Shown here one piece after another: positions 12,780 to 24,780 of a DNA stretch of 64,000 bases. The notes under the pieces are model-generated. The model was given only the letters and a program-made list of their open reading frames with translations. It was not told the origin of the DNA and did no database searches. This DNA is from Bathymodiolus brooksi (Eukaryota; Mollusca; Bivalvia; Mytilida; Modiolidae). The DNA is taken from NCBI GenBank assembly GCA_963680875.1, contig OY804579.1, forward strand, positions 55,751,718 through 55,815,717. The letters are read 5' to 3'. Numbering within the stretch: position 1 is the first letter of the stretch; every line of letters begins with the position of its first letter. Made by a program: the position numbers and the translations under genes.

Positions 12780-13590
12780 TTATATGTTATTCAGCTATCA
12801 GACAGGGTATATAATGTGACATTCCCGGCTTAGGATCTATATTCCTTGAGGCGCATTCCCGGCTTAGGATCTATATTCCCTGAGGCGCAGCCGAAGGGAA
12901 TATATATCCTAAGCCGGGAATGTCACATTATATACCCTGTCTGATAGCTGAATAACAGATATATTACGGATTTAACCATCTTTTTTTAAATATAACATCC
13001 AACTGTATTAAATAAATATGCCTCTTTTATTTTCATTTTTCGTATTTCTAGATGTCCGTTACCGTACCTTTGACGTCATTCTTCAATGACGTCAAAATAT
13101 GTGTCACGTCATATTTCATGTATGGGGTGTCTCATGAAGGAAAATACTGTACTACATTTCTAAATCAATACAGTTTCATATGTAGTAAATTTTATAAACT
13201 TTATAAATATAACATTAATATATCACATAACAAAACAACGGGTTTGCGAAACAATTTCAATAATTTAAATGTTAACAACATGTAAATAAAACCTTGGTGT
13301 GGCCCCATGACGCCGAAAGTTTTCAAGGCTCAATGTTTTGTTTATTTGTTATGGTACAGCAGTGGAACATAGGCGTTTGCTGAATCGATCAGGTATTTGT
13401 GACGGAATTAACCGTTGTAATATTTGTTTGTTCATGCAGCCGTTTTGAGCATAAAAACAACATTTAATTTGGTAAAAATACATTTATTATTCCGTATTAT
13501 ACCATTGATTCAGTGAAGCGTAATGTTTTGTCGTTCATGTTTTAATCGTTTTTGGGGACTGAAATATATACCCCGTCTGTTTTCCGAATA
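12780..13590. mobile_element. Hairpin-headed element, tandem copy 2
   Basis: Head-to-tail duplicate of the element at 12006-12775, offset 812 bp in its body. Its leading hairpin holds about 32 extra bases, a local duplication of the 'ggcttaggatctatattcc' segment. The 77-codon frame here is 13052-13285. The copies differ by few substitutions, so the duplication is recent. Confidence 0.85.
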
Positions 13591-13596
13591 TATGCT

Positions 13597-13755
13597 GACA
13601 TTCAGGGTTGAAGAACCAATGCAAATATGTGTAACAAACTAAATCCGTAATACCAATGCAAATATGTAAAACAAACTAAATCCGTAATATATGCTGACAT
13701 TCAGGGTTGAAGAACCAATGCAAATATGTGTAACAAACTAAATCCGTAATATATG
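13597..13755. repeat. Short tandem repeats with 'ccaatgcaaatatgtg'
   Basis: Three partial copies of a segment containing 'gctgacattcagggttgaag' and 'aacaaactaaatccgtaat', one of them truncated. They directly follow the second hairpin-headed element and share its 'tccgtaatatat' motif. Confidence 0.8.
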
Positions 13756-13789
13756 TATATGTTATCTGGATGTGAAAGAATTTGGTGAT

Positions 13790-14283
13790 AACTAAATATT
13801 CAGTATATATTAACACCCCATAATAAACATTTTTAACGGTAATTTGTGCCGCATTCCTTTGAAGTGCGCCGATAGATAAAGCTAGGGTCGACGTACTAGA
13901 CCATATCAGAAATTTATTGGGTCAGTTCATCATTTGACATGCGCTGACCAACGCGGAAGGATATGTACTGTGACGCAATCATACTAGACCAATGTCGGTC
14001 CTCGCTAATGAAAACAATGTCACGCTGTTTCGGGAAGTAAAATGTGGTTGTTTGCAATAAAATATTCAATTAAATTTGAAGAAAAAATAAATTAATATAA
14101 TTCACTTTGTTTCCACGGTAAATTCCTATTAATTACACTACATCTTGGCGAGATTTCCACTGGGAAATCGTCTGCTATACGAAAATCTACAAAAATGCAT
14201 GCAACATGAACTATTTTAAGATGACCAACTAAAAAAATCTAGATGTCTTGATGTTCTATTTGCCATATACACTAGCCAGACTT
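13790..14283. other. Intergenic, no gene seen
   Basis: No coding region or repeat that I can support between the short tandem repeats and the next element. Confidence 0.5.
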
Positions 14284-15985
14284 GGGGTCAATTACATTCA
14301 AATGTAATCGATTACATTACAATTACTTTGCAATTTTCATGATTACAGTTACATTACGATTACATCAATTTTCAAATGTAATGATTAAATTACAATTACT
14401 TTGTAAATGTAATCGATTACATTACTGATTACATTTAATGTCATGACAACCAATATATTAGTGTTTTATGTTATTTTGTCTCATGTTTATCTGTCCAATA
14501 TCTCTTATTTAATGTATTTCTTACTCAGAACTATGAATTACAATTCAGTTTTAATGTGATCATTACATGCAATAACATACAGTACATTGTAAATTATAAA
14601 CAGCAATTCTCATTTTCCTTATTTCAAAAAATATGTTGTGTCTTATTACTATGACCAATATTCATTCCATCTAATGCTATTAGTAAATATCATAACATAC
14701 ATTTGCACATTCTAATAATATATATCAAATAATTTCAAACATCCTGTTAAAAGTTTATTGTGGATAATAAACCAGCAGTTACAATTTGTAATTATGGTCT
14801 TATTTATGACACCAAATTATGTAACAATCACCATTACTAATTTTCACACCATTTCAATGTGATATATAATTCAGAAGATAAAAAAACAAGTCATTCTGGT
14901 TCTAAAAACTTGCTTAAAAATATGCACAATTTCTCAGTCTAAATATGAAAACTAAATCCTTAATTTATGTAAATAGATTTAATAAAATATCCATTACAGG
15001 TTGTATAGTAACCCACGAATAATGAAAATGATCATATAATCCAATATTAAAAGGAAAATCGGCACCAAAATAAAAAGCAGAAATATCACATATCTCTGAA
15101 TATCAGATGTATTGGAATATTCTTTAAAAAAAAATCCAAAATTTTACAAATATTACAACTTGCTATTTATCACTTAATTTGTAATATGTATGATTGAACA
15201 TATTTTGAATAATTTGCATTTTGCTTTTTATATAATATCTTTATTAAAATTTAGATCTCTTTTTAAACTTGTATAAGAAATCTTCATGAGATACCTATGT
15301 TTTGGTTTATATAAAATATTTATTTATCTTATGGGAATCATGAGGACATGGCGATAGTCTTTCATAGAAGCAATTTCATATATGAAATCTTGAAAGTTGT
15401 GTCAGATAATTTAAAATTTTAGAGCTTTTGTTTTACACAAGCCGACAAACTGTTTTCACTGAAATTTTGAAATCCTAAAGTAATTGAAATTGAGATATTA
15501 TTTGTTTGGATATCAAGTCTTTGAAGTCATAATTAATACATAATATTGTTTGTACCAGTGATTGCAATTAAACATAGAATAATATCTTTTGATCATGTTG
15601 TGATTGCCACTTAATTTTAATAGATTGTTTTGGGGAATTTTTAACAATTGAATTTCATAACATATTTTTTTTATTTAGATGTCAATAAACTTTATATTTT
15701 TTCTAGTAAACCATTCTACATTATTTGTTTAATAAATTTCATGAAGAAAATTCATTTACATAAATCATACATTAAATATCTAAGGAGATATGTTTCAAGA
15801 CAAAATGATGAAAAGTAATCTACATGTAATCAGAAAGTAATCATGATTACAGGGTCAAAATGAATGTAATCGATTACAGTACGATTACATGTAAGCTAAA
15901 ACATGTCCGACTACAGATTACATCAGATTACATGAAAAAATGTAATCGATTACAACTGATTACGATTACAATTTACAATTACCCC
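14284..15985. mobile_element. 1.7-kb non-autonomous element with TGTAATCGATTACA-rich ends
   Basis: Begins 'ggggtcaattacattcaaat' and ends 'caatttacaattacccc', giving short terminal inverted repeats (GGGGT.AATT). The terminal ~170 bp at each end is packed with the palindrome TGTAATCGATTACA and its halves; the centre is plain AT-rich DNA with no long frame. This resembles cut-and-paste transposons with subterminal transposase-binding repeats. I could not identify a target-site duplication, so the class is open. Confidence 0.7.
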
Positions 15986-16564
15986 ATTAGCTACTGAAAA
16001 TGTACTAAGATTCAACATAAAGAAAGCACTATCCAGTAACCAGGAAAATGACAATCTTTTTTACGCCTAGACCATTATTTGATGGTATTATGTTTCTCAC
16101 GGCATGTGATGATGATTTTATCTTAAAATGTGAATGAATACACATATTCCATGGAAGTATGTGGAATGTTTACCTGTGGAAAACGAAAGTACACCACGAG
16201 TCATGACAGTTTGACACAACGTGTGCCGCACATTATCATGTGTACACAGAAAAAAACTGTTTGAATTCTTAAAATATAAATGTTCACTTACTGCAATTTT
16301 AAATTAATTAATTTCCAAATTATGCGGGTTGTCCACAAAATATACACAAATTTGAGGAACGGCGAAAATGACGTCACAGTTCAACTGAAAATGAAGCACG
16401 TGCGGTTTGAATGAATGACGCTTCACAAACCAAAATACGCTAAAAAGTAGTCCCCAGAAAGAATAGTTTGTGCATGGAAATAAATAGAGTTTAGACCCGA
16501 AATCTTTTCTGTATCTGCAATCCTACGTTGTAATGATTTTTCTATGTAAATTACCGATAAACAA
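15986..16564. other. Intergenic, no gene seen
   Basis: No coding region or repeat recognised. Confidence 0.5.
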
Positions 16565-16684
16565 AATAAAGGGCTATTTGTTTTCGATACTGTCTTTATC
16601 AGAGCCATCATCTGGCTCACCCTATCGGGTTCGCCAGATAATGGTCCTGATAAAGACAGTATCGGAAACAAAATGCCCTTTATT
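16565..16684. repeat. Hairpin element, ~50-bp arms
   Basis: 'gatactgtctttatcag' on the left pairs with 'ctgataaagacagtatc' on the right; the outer parts ('aataaagggc' / 'gccctttatt') pair as well. The centre holds 'atctggctcaccctatcggg', itself partly palindromic with 'ttcgccagat'. Opposing short frames across it are by-products of the symmetry. Confidence 0.9.
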
Positions 16685-16757
16685 CTATATTTATCCTATA
16701 TTGTATAATGATATGGTGTAATTTGTATGGTTGATACCAACAACTCTGAGTGTCAGT

Positions 16758-17565
16758 TCTCAAGCCCCGGGCTGATACGGGGGATGATATGAGGTCCGAT
16801 ATGGATTTTCAATGCAAAACCCGTATCACAACCATTTTATTATATAGTAATAAATATTTTAGTAACAAGTTCTGAAATTTTATGAAAATTTAGAAATTTT
16901 AGAAAATAAAAAAAAAAAATTGAAATTTTATGAATTTTTATGAAAGTTTTGAAATTTTATGCAAATTTTGACCCAATTTTTTTGAAGTTTTCAAATTTTT
17001 TGAAATCTTTGAAATTTTGAATTAAAATTTTTGAAATTTAATTTTATAAAAAAAAAAAAATTTAATTTTGAAAAAAAATTGAAATTTCTGAAATCTGATG
17101 AAATTTTTGAAAGTTTTAAAATTTTATGACATTTTTGAAATTTAAAAAAAAAATTGAAATTTTTGAAAATTTTGAAAATTTTGAAATTTTATGAAATTTT
17201 TTTAATCTTTTAAATTTTTTGAAATTTTTGTTGTTGATGGTATTTTTTGATTTTCTATGATGAGTAATGCATCTATTGGCAATGTGACCATAAACATTTA
17301 TGGTGACAATTTTAAAAATCCATAATTGTGAAGTAAATTCCACAAGTTATAAAACATTGTTTTTGAGATTTTTGTTAATGGTATTTTTTGATTTTTTACA
17401 GCCTAATTCATTTTAATTGAAACTATATGATAAATAGATTATAACATGACATTTTCCATATCGGCCCTGGTATCAGCCCTCGACTCATATCGGCCCTCGG
17501 GTCCGATATGACAGTCTCGGGCTGATACCAGGGCCGATATGGAAAATGCCATGTAATAATCTATA
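16758..17565. repeat. Low-complexity block bounded by CGATATGG hairpin sequence
   Basis: Left edge (16758-16810) contains 'gggctgatacgggggatgat' and 'ggtccgatatgga'. About 16855-17230 is a degenerate array of 'tttgaaatttt'-like words. The right edge, 17434-17564, is a strong hairpin: 'ccatatcggccctggtatca' pairs with 'tgataccagggccgatatgg', with 'ccctcgactcatatcggc' in the loop. The left edge looks like a half copy of the right hairpin. Confidence 0.8.
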
Positions 17566-17837
17566 ATTATTATCTAAACATTTTTAATAGGAAAGAAAAG
17601 TTAAAACTACATGACTTGTAAGATTGATGCTGAACTTGTTTTTTTCCTATTCATTTCAATCTGTATATAAAAACATGTTTTTTTGATATTATTAAAATGT
17701 TAATTCTCTACAAATTGGAATAAAATGGATAAAAACAGAACAGTTCCAAAATCCCCATTGAAAGAGACAATATCGATGCCCGTAACACACACACGATTAT
17801 TATTGGTATACAGTAGTGTGTAGTTGCTAGTTATATA

Positions 17838-18214
17838 TGTATTAAAATTGGAGTGAGTGACTGATTGCTATTTAACGCCCACTCAGCAATTTTTCAGCTA
17901 TATCTTGGCGATAGCTAGTCAATATTCAATGATATGATGACGAGGTCCGCTTTGTACTAGACCAACACACTTAGTTGGATGTTTGTAGTGCTAGCTCACT
18001 GACATATCAAACCGCGGATAGACATGTCTCTCCACTCGGACACATTCCGACCCAACCAGTCTTTTTGCTGCGTGTTTAGCGGAGAAGCAACAAATACCAA
18101 TTTTATAGTCTTTGGTTTGACCCGATCGGGGCTCTAACACACGATGATCAACCGCATTCGAGGCAAGCATTCTAACCATTACACCACTGGTGCGGTTGTG
18201 TGTATTAAAATTGG
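17838..18214 (-). mobile_element. tRNA-derived SINE, copy 1, with 14-bp target-site duplication
   Basis: Body 17852-18200, read on the minus strand. The tRNA-like head carries an A-box-like 'gtggtgtaatggttag' and a degraded B-box region before 'ccgatcgggtcaaacc'. The tail region holds 'gatatagctgaaaaattgct' and 'gggcgttaaatagc'. It is flanked by identical 14-bp direct repeats (tgtattaaaattgg) at 17838-17851 and 18201-18214, confirming insertion. The tail resembles SINEs common in bivalves. A relative on the plus strand lies at 28774-29128. Confidence 0.9.
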
Positions 18215-18246
18215 GCGTGTCAAGTTTTATATCTAAAACATATCAA

Positions 18247-18274
18247 TGTACTCTCTCTTCAGATTCTATGCACA
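18247..18274 (+). other. Splice acceptor and short 5' UTR of esterase gene 1
   Basis: A pyrimidine-rich 'tactctctcttcag' ends at 18262, 12 bases before the ATG at 18275. Esterase genes 2 and 3 have an acceptor in the same place (28505/28485 and 36460/36441), suggesting an upstream untranslated exon in all three. The upstream exon itself could not be located. Confidence 0.6.
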
Positions 18275-19797
18275 ATGCGAGGGAAGAACGAATTAATGAT
18301 CTCGTTCATTTTGTTGATGTTGACAGTATCAGTCTTTGGTGACAATACTACTACTGTTCAGACCAGACTAGGTAATGTTACTGGCATATCGTCATCCATC
18401 AATGTTAATAACATGATGTACGGCTACTCGCTTTACAAAAACATACCTTATGCAAAACCGCCGACTGGTAATCTGAGATTTATGGAACCTGTCGCTTACG
18501 GTACATGGGGAGACACATTAGATGGTACCGAATTTGGACCTTCATGCATCCAAATACCAGCATCAATAACTTATAAATATTTGCCCAATCGTAACCAATC
18601 AGAAGATTGCTTATCTCTAAACATTTATGTCCCGGCTAACTCACCATCCTCAAACAAAAAGTCAGTCATGATCTGGATTCATGGTGGCGGATATTCAACA
18701 GGACAAGCTATGTTATATGATGGTTCGTATTTGGCTGCTTATGGTGATGTAATAGTCGTAACGATAAATTATCGATTGGAAGTATTTGGATTTTTCAGTA
18801 CAAATGATGGAGTAGCACCTGGAAACTACGGATTGTGGGACCAAAAACTTGCCATTCAATGGGTTCACGATAACATTGACAGTTTCGGAGGTGATTCACA
18901 ATCAGTAACCATATTTGGTCAATCTGCCGGGGGATTTAGCGTTGCATTACAGGCCATTAATCCCAATAATACAGGACTATTTCAGCGCGTAATAGCACAG
19001 AGTGGAGTAAGTAATACACTCCTGGCAACTTCACCAATGCCACGTTTGACAGCACAGAAGTTGGTGACACTGCTGAATTGTTCCGTGCAATTGACAGCTG
19101 AGACCATTTCCTGTCTTCAAAATAAAGCTGCTGATGAAATTCAACATGCATACGCAACGTTGGTAGCACAGAGAGTGACAACACCGGATGCTTATATATT
19201 TATCGATTTTGGTCCTGTTGTTGATGGGAAATTTTTAATTGATACGCCACAAAATATAATCAGTGGCAAAGGGAAGGCTTTTAATTTTTATAAATCGTTG
19301 GATGTAATTATTGGAGACTGTGAATCAGAAGGTTCATTGTTAGTAGGTCAATTGGCACTAAGCAAATACAATGTTTCAGCAGGAATTCCTTCTAAATACC
19401 TCTGTGAACAGATTATACCAACTCTTTCAACCGACTACTATCAAAACAATACCCGTATAACTCCAGTAATATGTAATAGATATACCAGTAATGGATCGGT
19501 GGTAGAACAGAGTCGAAATGCTGTAAACTTTTATGGAGATATATTCATGTACAGTCCAGCTGTACAAAGTCTTAATGCACATGCAATTCAAAACAGACAG
19601 TCCCACTTCCAGTATCTCAGTAAAAGATTATCTATCTGGTCAGTATCTCAAAAGATGGCCCCTTGGTTTATAGGAGCAGGTCATGCATCTGAATTAGCGT
19701 TCCTGTTTCCGTTTAGTCCTCTATCAAATGCTACAGATGGTGACAGATCTTACAGTATAATCTTGATGAAGTACTGGTCAAATTTTGCAAAAACGGG
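18275..19797 (+). CDS. Cholinesterase-like secreted esterase, gene 1, exon 1
   Basis: Encodes residues 1-507 of a ~625-residue type-B carboxylesterase/cholinesterase family protein; join to 21909-22263. Residues 1-22 are a signal peptide (hydrophobic ISFILLMLTVSVFG). Oxyanion-hole HGGG starts at residue 136; nucleophile elbow FGQSAGG with Ser217; acid Glu352 in 'SEGS'; base His470 in 'GAGHASEL'. The catalytic triad is therefore intact and the enzyme should hydrolyse esters at the cell surface or outside the cell. The preferred substrate cannot be told from sequence. Several N-x-S/T sites are present. The exon ends after 'FAKTG' at a 'gtatgt' donor (phase 2). Without splicing the frame runs on to 19993, but that tail is intronic. 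A Gln instead of the usual Glu precedes the nucleophile. Confidence 0.93.
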
Positions 19798-21908
19798 GTA
19801 TGTATATGTATTTTCGAACATCCATACACACCAGTTGATCTTATTACTTAAACCACTGTTGACATGTCATACTATTGTGTTTCTAGTTAATTATACATAC
19901 GTTGATCTGTGCCACCGCTTCATTATAAGTGTTTTACTACTGCTAGCATACGGTATATTTACTGTTACCAGGTATGAGTTGAGGTCAAGTTGAAACATGA
20001 ACCAAGAAAAAAAAAACATGTTCGAAGAAAATTTATTTCCGCGGGAACCCTATGTCCTTTAATTGTGATGGACGAATCAAAAACACAACACGTCATTGAC
20101 GTCGGGCCCGAATGCGTGCAGTGTGTATAGAGAATGTCAAGCTCATTGCACACAAGACAACTTGCAGCAGCTCCTAAGCAGCACCACTTTGTCCTTTAAC
20201 ACAACACTATATGACCTTTAACGCAATACGATATGACATTTAATACAACACGAAGTAATCTGTAGCACAACATGACATAACTTGTAATACAGCATGACCT
20301 AATTTTTAACACAACACGATCTGACATTTAACACAACACGATCTGACCTTAAGACAACACCATCTAACCTTTTACACGTCGCGGTCGAAGCTTTAACACA
20401 ACATGGCCTCATCGTCAACACAATACGATCTGACCTTAAGACGACGCCATCTAACCTTTAACACAACATGATGTAACCTTTAACACAACACGATCTAAAC
20501 ATTAACACAACACGATCTAACCTTTAACACAACAAGATCCAACCTTTAACACAATACGATCTAAACATTAACACAACAAGATCTAACCTTTAACACAACA
20601 AGATCTAACCTTTAACACAACAAGATCTAACCTTTAACACAACACGATCTAAACATTAACACAACAAGATCTAACCTTTAACACAACAAGATCTAACCTT
20701 TAACACAACACGATCTAACCTTTAACACAACAAGATCTAAACATTAACACAACAAGATCTAACCTTTAACACAACAAGATCTAACCTTTAACACAGCAAG
20801 ATCTAACCTTTAACACAACACGATCTAAACATTAACACAACACGATATAACCTTTAGCACAACAAGATCTAACCTTTAACACAACACGATCTAAACATTA
20901 ACACAACAAGATCTAACCTTTAACACAACACGATCTAACCTTTAACACAACAAGATCTAACCTTTAACACAACACGATCTAAACATTAACACAACAAGAT
21001 CTAACCTTTAACACAACAAGATCTAACCTTTAACATAGCACGATCTAAACATTAACACAACAAGATCTAACCTTTAACACAACAAGATCTAACCTTTAAC
21101 ATAACACGATCTAAACATTAACACAACAAGATCTAACCTTTAACACAACAAGATCTAACCTTTAACATAACACGATCTAAACATTAACACAACAAGATCT
21201 AACCTTTAACACAACAAGATCTAACCTTTAACACAACAAGATCTAACCTTTAACACAACAAGATCTAACCTTTAACACAACACGATCTAAACATTAACAC
21301 AACACGATCTAACCTTTAACACAACAAGATCTAACCTTTAACACAACACGATCTAAACATTAACACAACAAGATCTAACCTTTAACACAACAAGATCTAA
21401 CCTTTAACACAACGCGATCTAGCCTTTAACACAACAAGATCTAACCTTTAACACAACACGATCTAAACATTAACACAACAAGATCTAACCTTTAACACAA
21501 CAAGATCTAACCTTTAACACAACATGATCTAGCCTTTAACACAACAATATCATATGTTCAACACAACCCGATCTATCCTATAACACGACACGGTCTAACC
21601 ATTAACATAAAACAACTTAACGAAATGTTAACACAAGACGATTCAACCGTTAATAAACACAACACACTCTAATCTTTTAACACAAACACGATCTAATTTA
21701 CCATTGTGCTTTTCTTCAGAAACCGTTTTTTAAAGTCTAACAATTCAACAATATTCAAATGCATATTTGCTTCAATGTGAAGTGACGTCATGATCTTGGT
21801 CGGTGTTATCATTAACTCGTAGCGACGTTTTGCTGTACGATAGGCCTAGTGTACACGTGCAGAGCTGTAATATATTTGATAATTAATTTATTACATCATT
21901 TTTTACAG
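19798..21908 (+). other. Intron of esterase gene 1
   Basis: Runs from GT at 19798 to 'ttttttacag' ending at 21908. It carries the 22-bp minisatellite and no other gene. Confidence 0.88.
20190..21690. repeat. 22-bp minisatellite inside the gene 1 intron (about 68 units)
   Basis: Units of 22 bp with two main types: 'aacctttaacacaacaagat' + ct and 'aaacattaacacaacacgat' + ct. In the core (about 20500-21545) they alternate in runs of two or three 'aacctt' units per 'aaacatt' unit, giving higher-order periods of 66 and 88 bp. The flanks (20190-20500 and 21545-21690) are older and more degenerate, the usual pattern of an array homogenised from the centre. Confidence 0.95.
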
Positions 21909-22263
21909 GAACGTAAATGGCGCAGGTTTACCAAACTGGCCGCAATATGATATCGCGAAAAAACAGTATGCTTACTTAGATGCTAACGTGACTGTCTTAC
22001 AAAGTTTATATAAAGACCGTATGAGCTTTTGGTTAAAGGATATACCAAAGTTACTCAAGAAAGACAAGACAAGTACAACTACATCGTATTCAACAGAGCA
22101 TACAACAGAAGGACATTCAAATAAAATAACAGGATCCTCCATGTCAGCTTTATCTACAAAGCCAACAACTCCTAAGCCTAAAGGAAACGGAAGTCAGACT
22201 TTAGCATCCCAATCTTGGTATTTTCTTCTTGTTATTTTAGCTGCAATTTCCCGCCTTTTATAG
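21909..22263 (+). CDS. Esterase gene 1, exon 2 (C-terminus, GPI-signal-like tail)
   Basis: The acceptor at 21908 joins in phase 2 to give '..FAKTGNVNGAGLPNWPQYD', which matches the cholinesterase C-terminal pattern (NP..P.WP.YD). 'FWLKDIPKLL' closes the catalytic domain. About 50 Ser/Thr/Lys-rich residues follow, then a hydrophobic end (SWYFLLVILAAISRLL) before TAG at 22261. That arrangement is typical of a GPI-attachment signal, so the enzyme is probably membrane-tethered. The frame is continuous from 21910 to the stop. Confidence 0.92.
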
Positions 22264-22980
22264 AAACAGAATCACTGTTAGATAGACATATTGCAGATAT
22301 GTAAATACATAAATAAAAATAAACACTATTAGAACCATATAAAAAATTATGGAAATACACTTAATTCTTTTGTGTCGGACGATCCTCGACGTCTGTCCTT
22401 AATTGCAATAGATTCTATACAGAAAACAAAACGATTACTAGAAAATCGTTTGAAGAACATGTAATTAGTTTTATCAAGTGTCCCATTGGTTGTGTCCTCT
22501 GGCTTCTGGTCGTCAGATATACCAGTTGTATATCGTTACGACACTTTGATATACTAATTGTTGAAAGGTTTATTACTTTCACACCTTGAATATTTCGTCA
22601 CACATCTTTTAGCACACATCTTTCTACATTTTATCACAAATACACGAGTCTTTTAGCACACATCTTTCTACATTTTCTGCAACTTACAAGCTTACTTAAT
22701 ACTATATGGTGAACAATTGCTAATACATTTTTTCAGTATTGTAGACATATTGTTGTTGCGATATGACCACATTTTACTCATACACCGTTGGTGATACATT
22801 ATTAACATAAGTCATGATGGTTATCGTAAAACTTTCGAAGTGATGACCACAAGGAACCACTGGTTCAGTAGCTTTTTCGTTTGCATATGGAGTGTATCTC
22901 TCAGTGGATACGATATTTCAGAGCTTGTGGTTCCTATCATGAATTCCTTGATAAAGGTTTGCTGCTAACAAGGAAGCGGG
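22264..22980. other. 3' flank of esterase gene 1
   Basis: 'aaataaaaataaac' at 22310 is a plausible polyadenylation region for gene 1. Two near copies of a ~40-bp segment with 'agcacacatctttctacatt' lie at 22610-22680. No further gene seen. Confidence 0.5.
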
Positions 22981-22984
22981 TAAG

Positions 22985-23335
22985 TGGGAGTCATCACCAT
23001 TACTTTGTTAACCAATACGGAATATCTGTGTCATAAATGCCCACGGATATCGTAATCGCAATCCGGTCTTCTCATCATTCATGACTTATCGCCGGGTTTG
23101 TAGCATGAGTAACACGACTGGTGTCACTAGTGGAACAGGATCTACTTACCGTTTCGGAGTACACGAGTTGTCTCCCGATTATTAGTACGGTTCGTGTTGC
23201 TCAACCTTCAGTTATCTGTGTAGTGTTTTGTGGATCATTGTTTGCTCCTTTGTCCGTTTTCATTTGGCCCTAATATTGTCTGTCCTTCGATTTACGGATT
23301 CTGGGTGTCCGTTTGGTATTGTCATACTTTTCTTT
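22985..23335 (+). repeat. Dispersed repeat family D, plus-strand copy
   Basis: Contains 'catgacttatcgccgggttt', 'gtaacacgactggtgtcact' and 'gtttggtattgtc', matching the copy at 46110-46450 ('catgacttatcatgggattt', 'gagtgccactattgg', 'cctttggtatctt') and, inverted, 26040-26320. No protein frame is conserved among copies. Confidence 0.75.
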
Positions 23336-23660
23336 TTTCCCATCAATAACCATCTATCAAGTAAAATCCTGATAGGAACAAAAAACTCGGGAATACCTGA
23401 TCAGCAGATATATATATACATGTATACTCCATTTGAATGTGTCGCTGGAATGTTCCTACATATAAATGGGAAAATTGAAATAATCTCTTTTTCGTAAAGT
23501 TTCGTTCTTTACCGGACCTCACTGTTAATTTCTATGTGTAGATCAATGTATGAAGTAACCTAGCTGTATTTGTGGCGTCCTTAATTTCAAGTTCAATTGG
23601 ATGGGTTCCATTGGATGGATAAGATCAACATAATCATGAAACTTGGAAAAATATATATAC

Positions 23661-23808
23661 AATACTTGTGCACTGTCGAAGCATATAGGTAATATGTGTA
23701 TGAGGCTTAGAAACGGGAGAAAAGGCGAGGCTTCGCCGAGCCTTTTCCCGCGTTTCGCGCCGAATACACATATTTACCTATATGCTTCGACAGTGCACAT
23801 GTATTGTA
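23661..23808. repeat. Hairpin element with nested CG-rich stem
   Basis: 'cactgtcgaagcatataggt' on the left pairs with 'acctatatgcttcgacagtg' on the right. The centre 'aaaaggcgaggcttcgcc' continues as a second perfect stem with 'gagccttttcccg'. The flanks show 'tatcctgcaa' at 23811 and, inverted, 'ttgcaggata' at 24012. Confidence 0.9.
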
Positions 23809-23839
23809 TTTATCCTGCAATTTTAAATCGTAAATAAAC

Positions 23840-24780
23840 GTTTACTGGACGATGATAAAAGTATTTGAAATAATTTTGTGTATATATTTGAAAACAATAT
23901 CCCCCGATGTGTCCTGATGTGGGCGGAGCTTACATTTGTATGTTCTATTTATAACTGACCAATATCAAAAAAAATATTGGGCAGGCTATATTGATCGATA
24001 AATGTTGTCATTGCAGGATAAATTCAGTTGACAGGACATCATTTATATAGCGGAGCGTGGAATTAAAGGACCGGGCGAGCTTATTGTTTTCGTTTTTCTT
24101 GAGAAGCCCTTGTCTGCGGTCTGCTTCATACAAATAAAGGAACAAGGCAGCAAGAATACGGGCACAGTAGGGAACCTTAGAAATTCCGACCGTCTGTTGA
24201 AAATCACATCCACTCAACATAACAAATATGTTGTCAATAAACAAAAATAGAAAATTTTGATGGTGACAGTTTCATAGAATTTTTGGTAGAAGCAGAAAAA
24301 GATTTTTCACTTCCAAAACAAGATATTTCATTAACTTTGATCGTTTTTTTCTCAATGAAACAAAGTCGAACCAATTTTGTTGGTCTGTCTATTAGCTGGG
24401 AGTGGGGAATAGTACGATTCTTATCACCCCTTGAGTAACTAGTGTCACAGTAACTCAAATTAATATTATTCATGATAATTGTTTATGTTAATAACAAACA
24501 AGTACAAATACGAATTAGTAATAAAACATTTAAACAGTCTATATATTAACACGCATTCCATAAAAAGCAATATCCCTTTTGAAATAGTAGCATAGAACAG
24601 CCACCAGCACAAAATTAATCAACTCAAATGTTTGTATGATAGAGGTTACATGGACGTCATAAATCATACGTTGTATCACTAAACAATTAGGTAAATCGTT
24701 TTTTATGTTGTGCGTCTATCTATGACCACGAGTTACATAAGGCGAAATATGAAAAAATGTATATACCAAGAGTTTGTTTT
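23840..24780. other. 3' flank of esterase gene 2, no gene seen
   Basis: AT-rich. Two short minus-strand frames (24008-24244 and 24234-24473) have no recognised domain or splice partners, and I do not call them. Confidence 0.5.

Noticed and set aside
12240..13285. Two 77-codon frames that could be a conserved small protein
   Set aside because: The copies differ at three codons and all three changes alter the amino acid; the pattern fits neutral divergence of a non-coding element.
19798..19993. Unspliced C-terminal extension of esterase gene 1
   Set aside because: A GTATGT donor at 19798 in the position conserved in all paralogues, plus a matching exon at 21909, shows this is intron.
24008..24473. 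Two adjacent minus-strand frames (78 and 79 codons) downstream of esterase gene 2
   Set aside because: No domain, splice support or paralogue; AT-rich chance frames.
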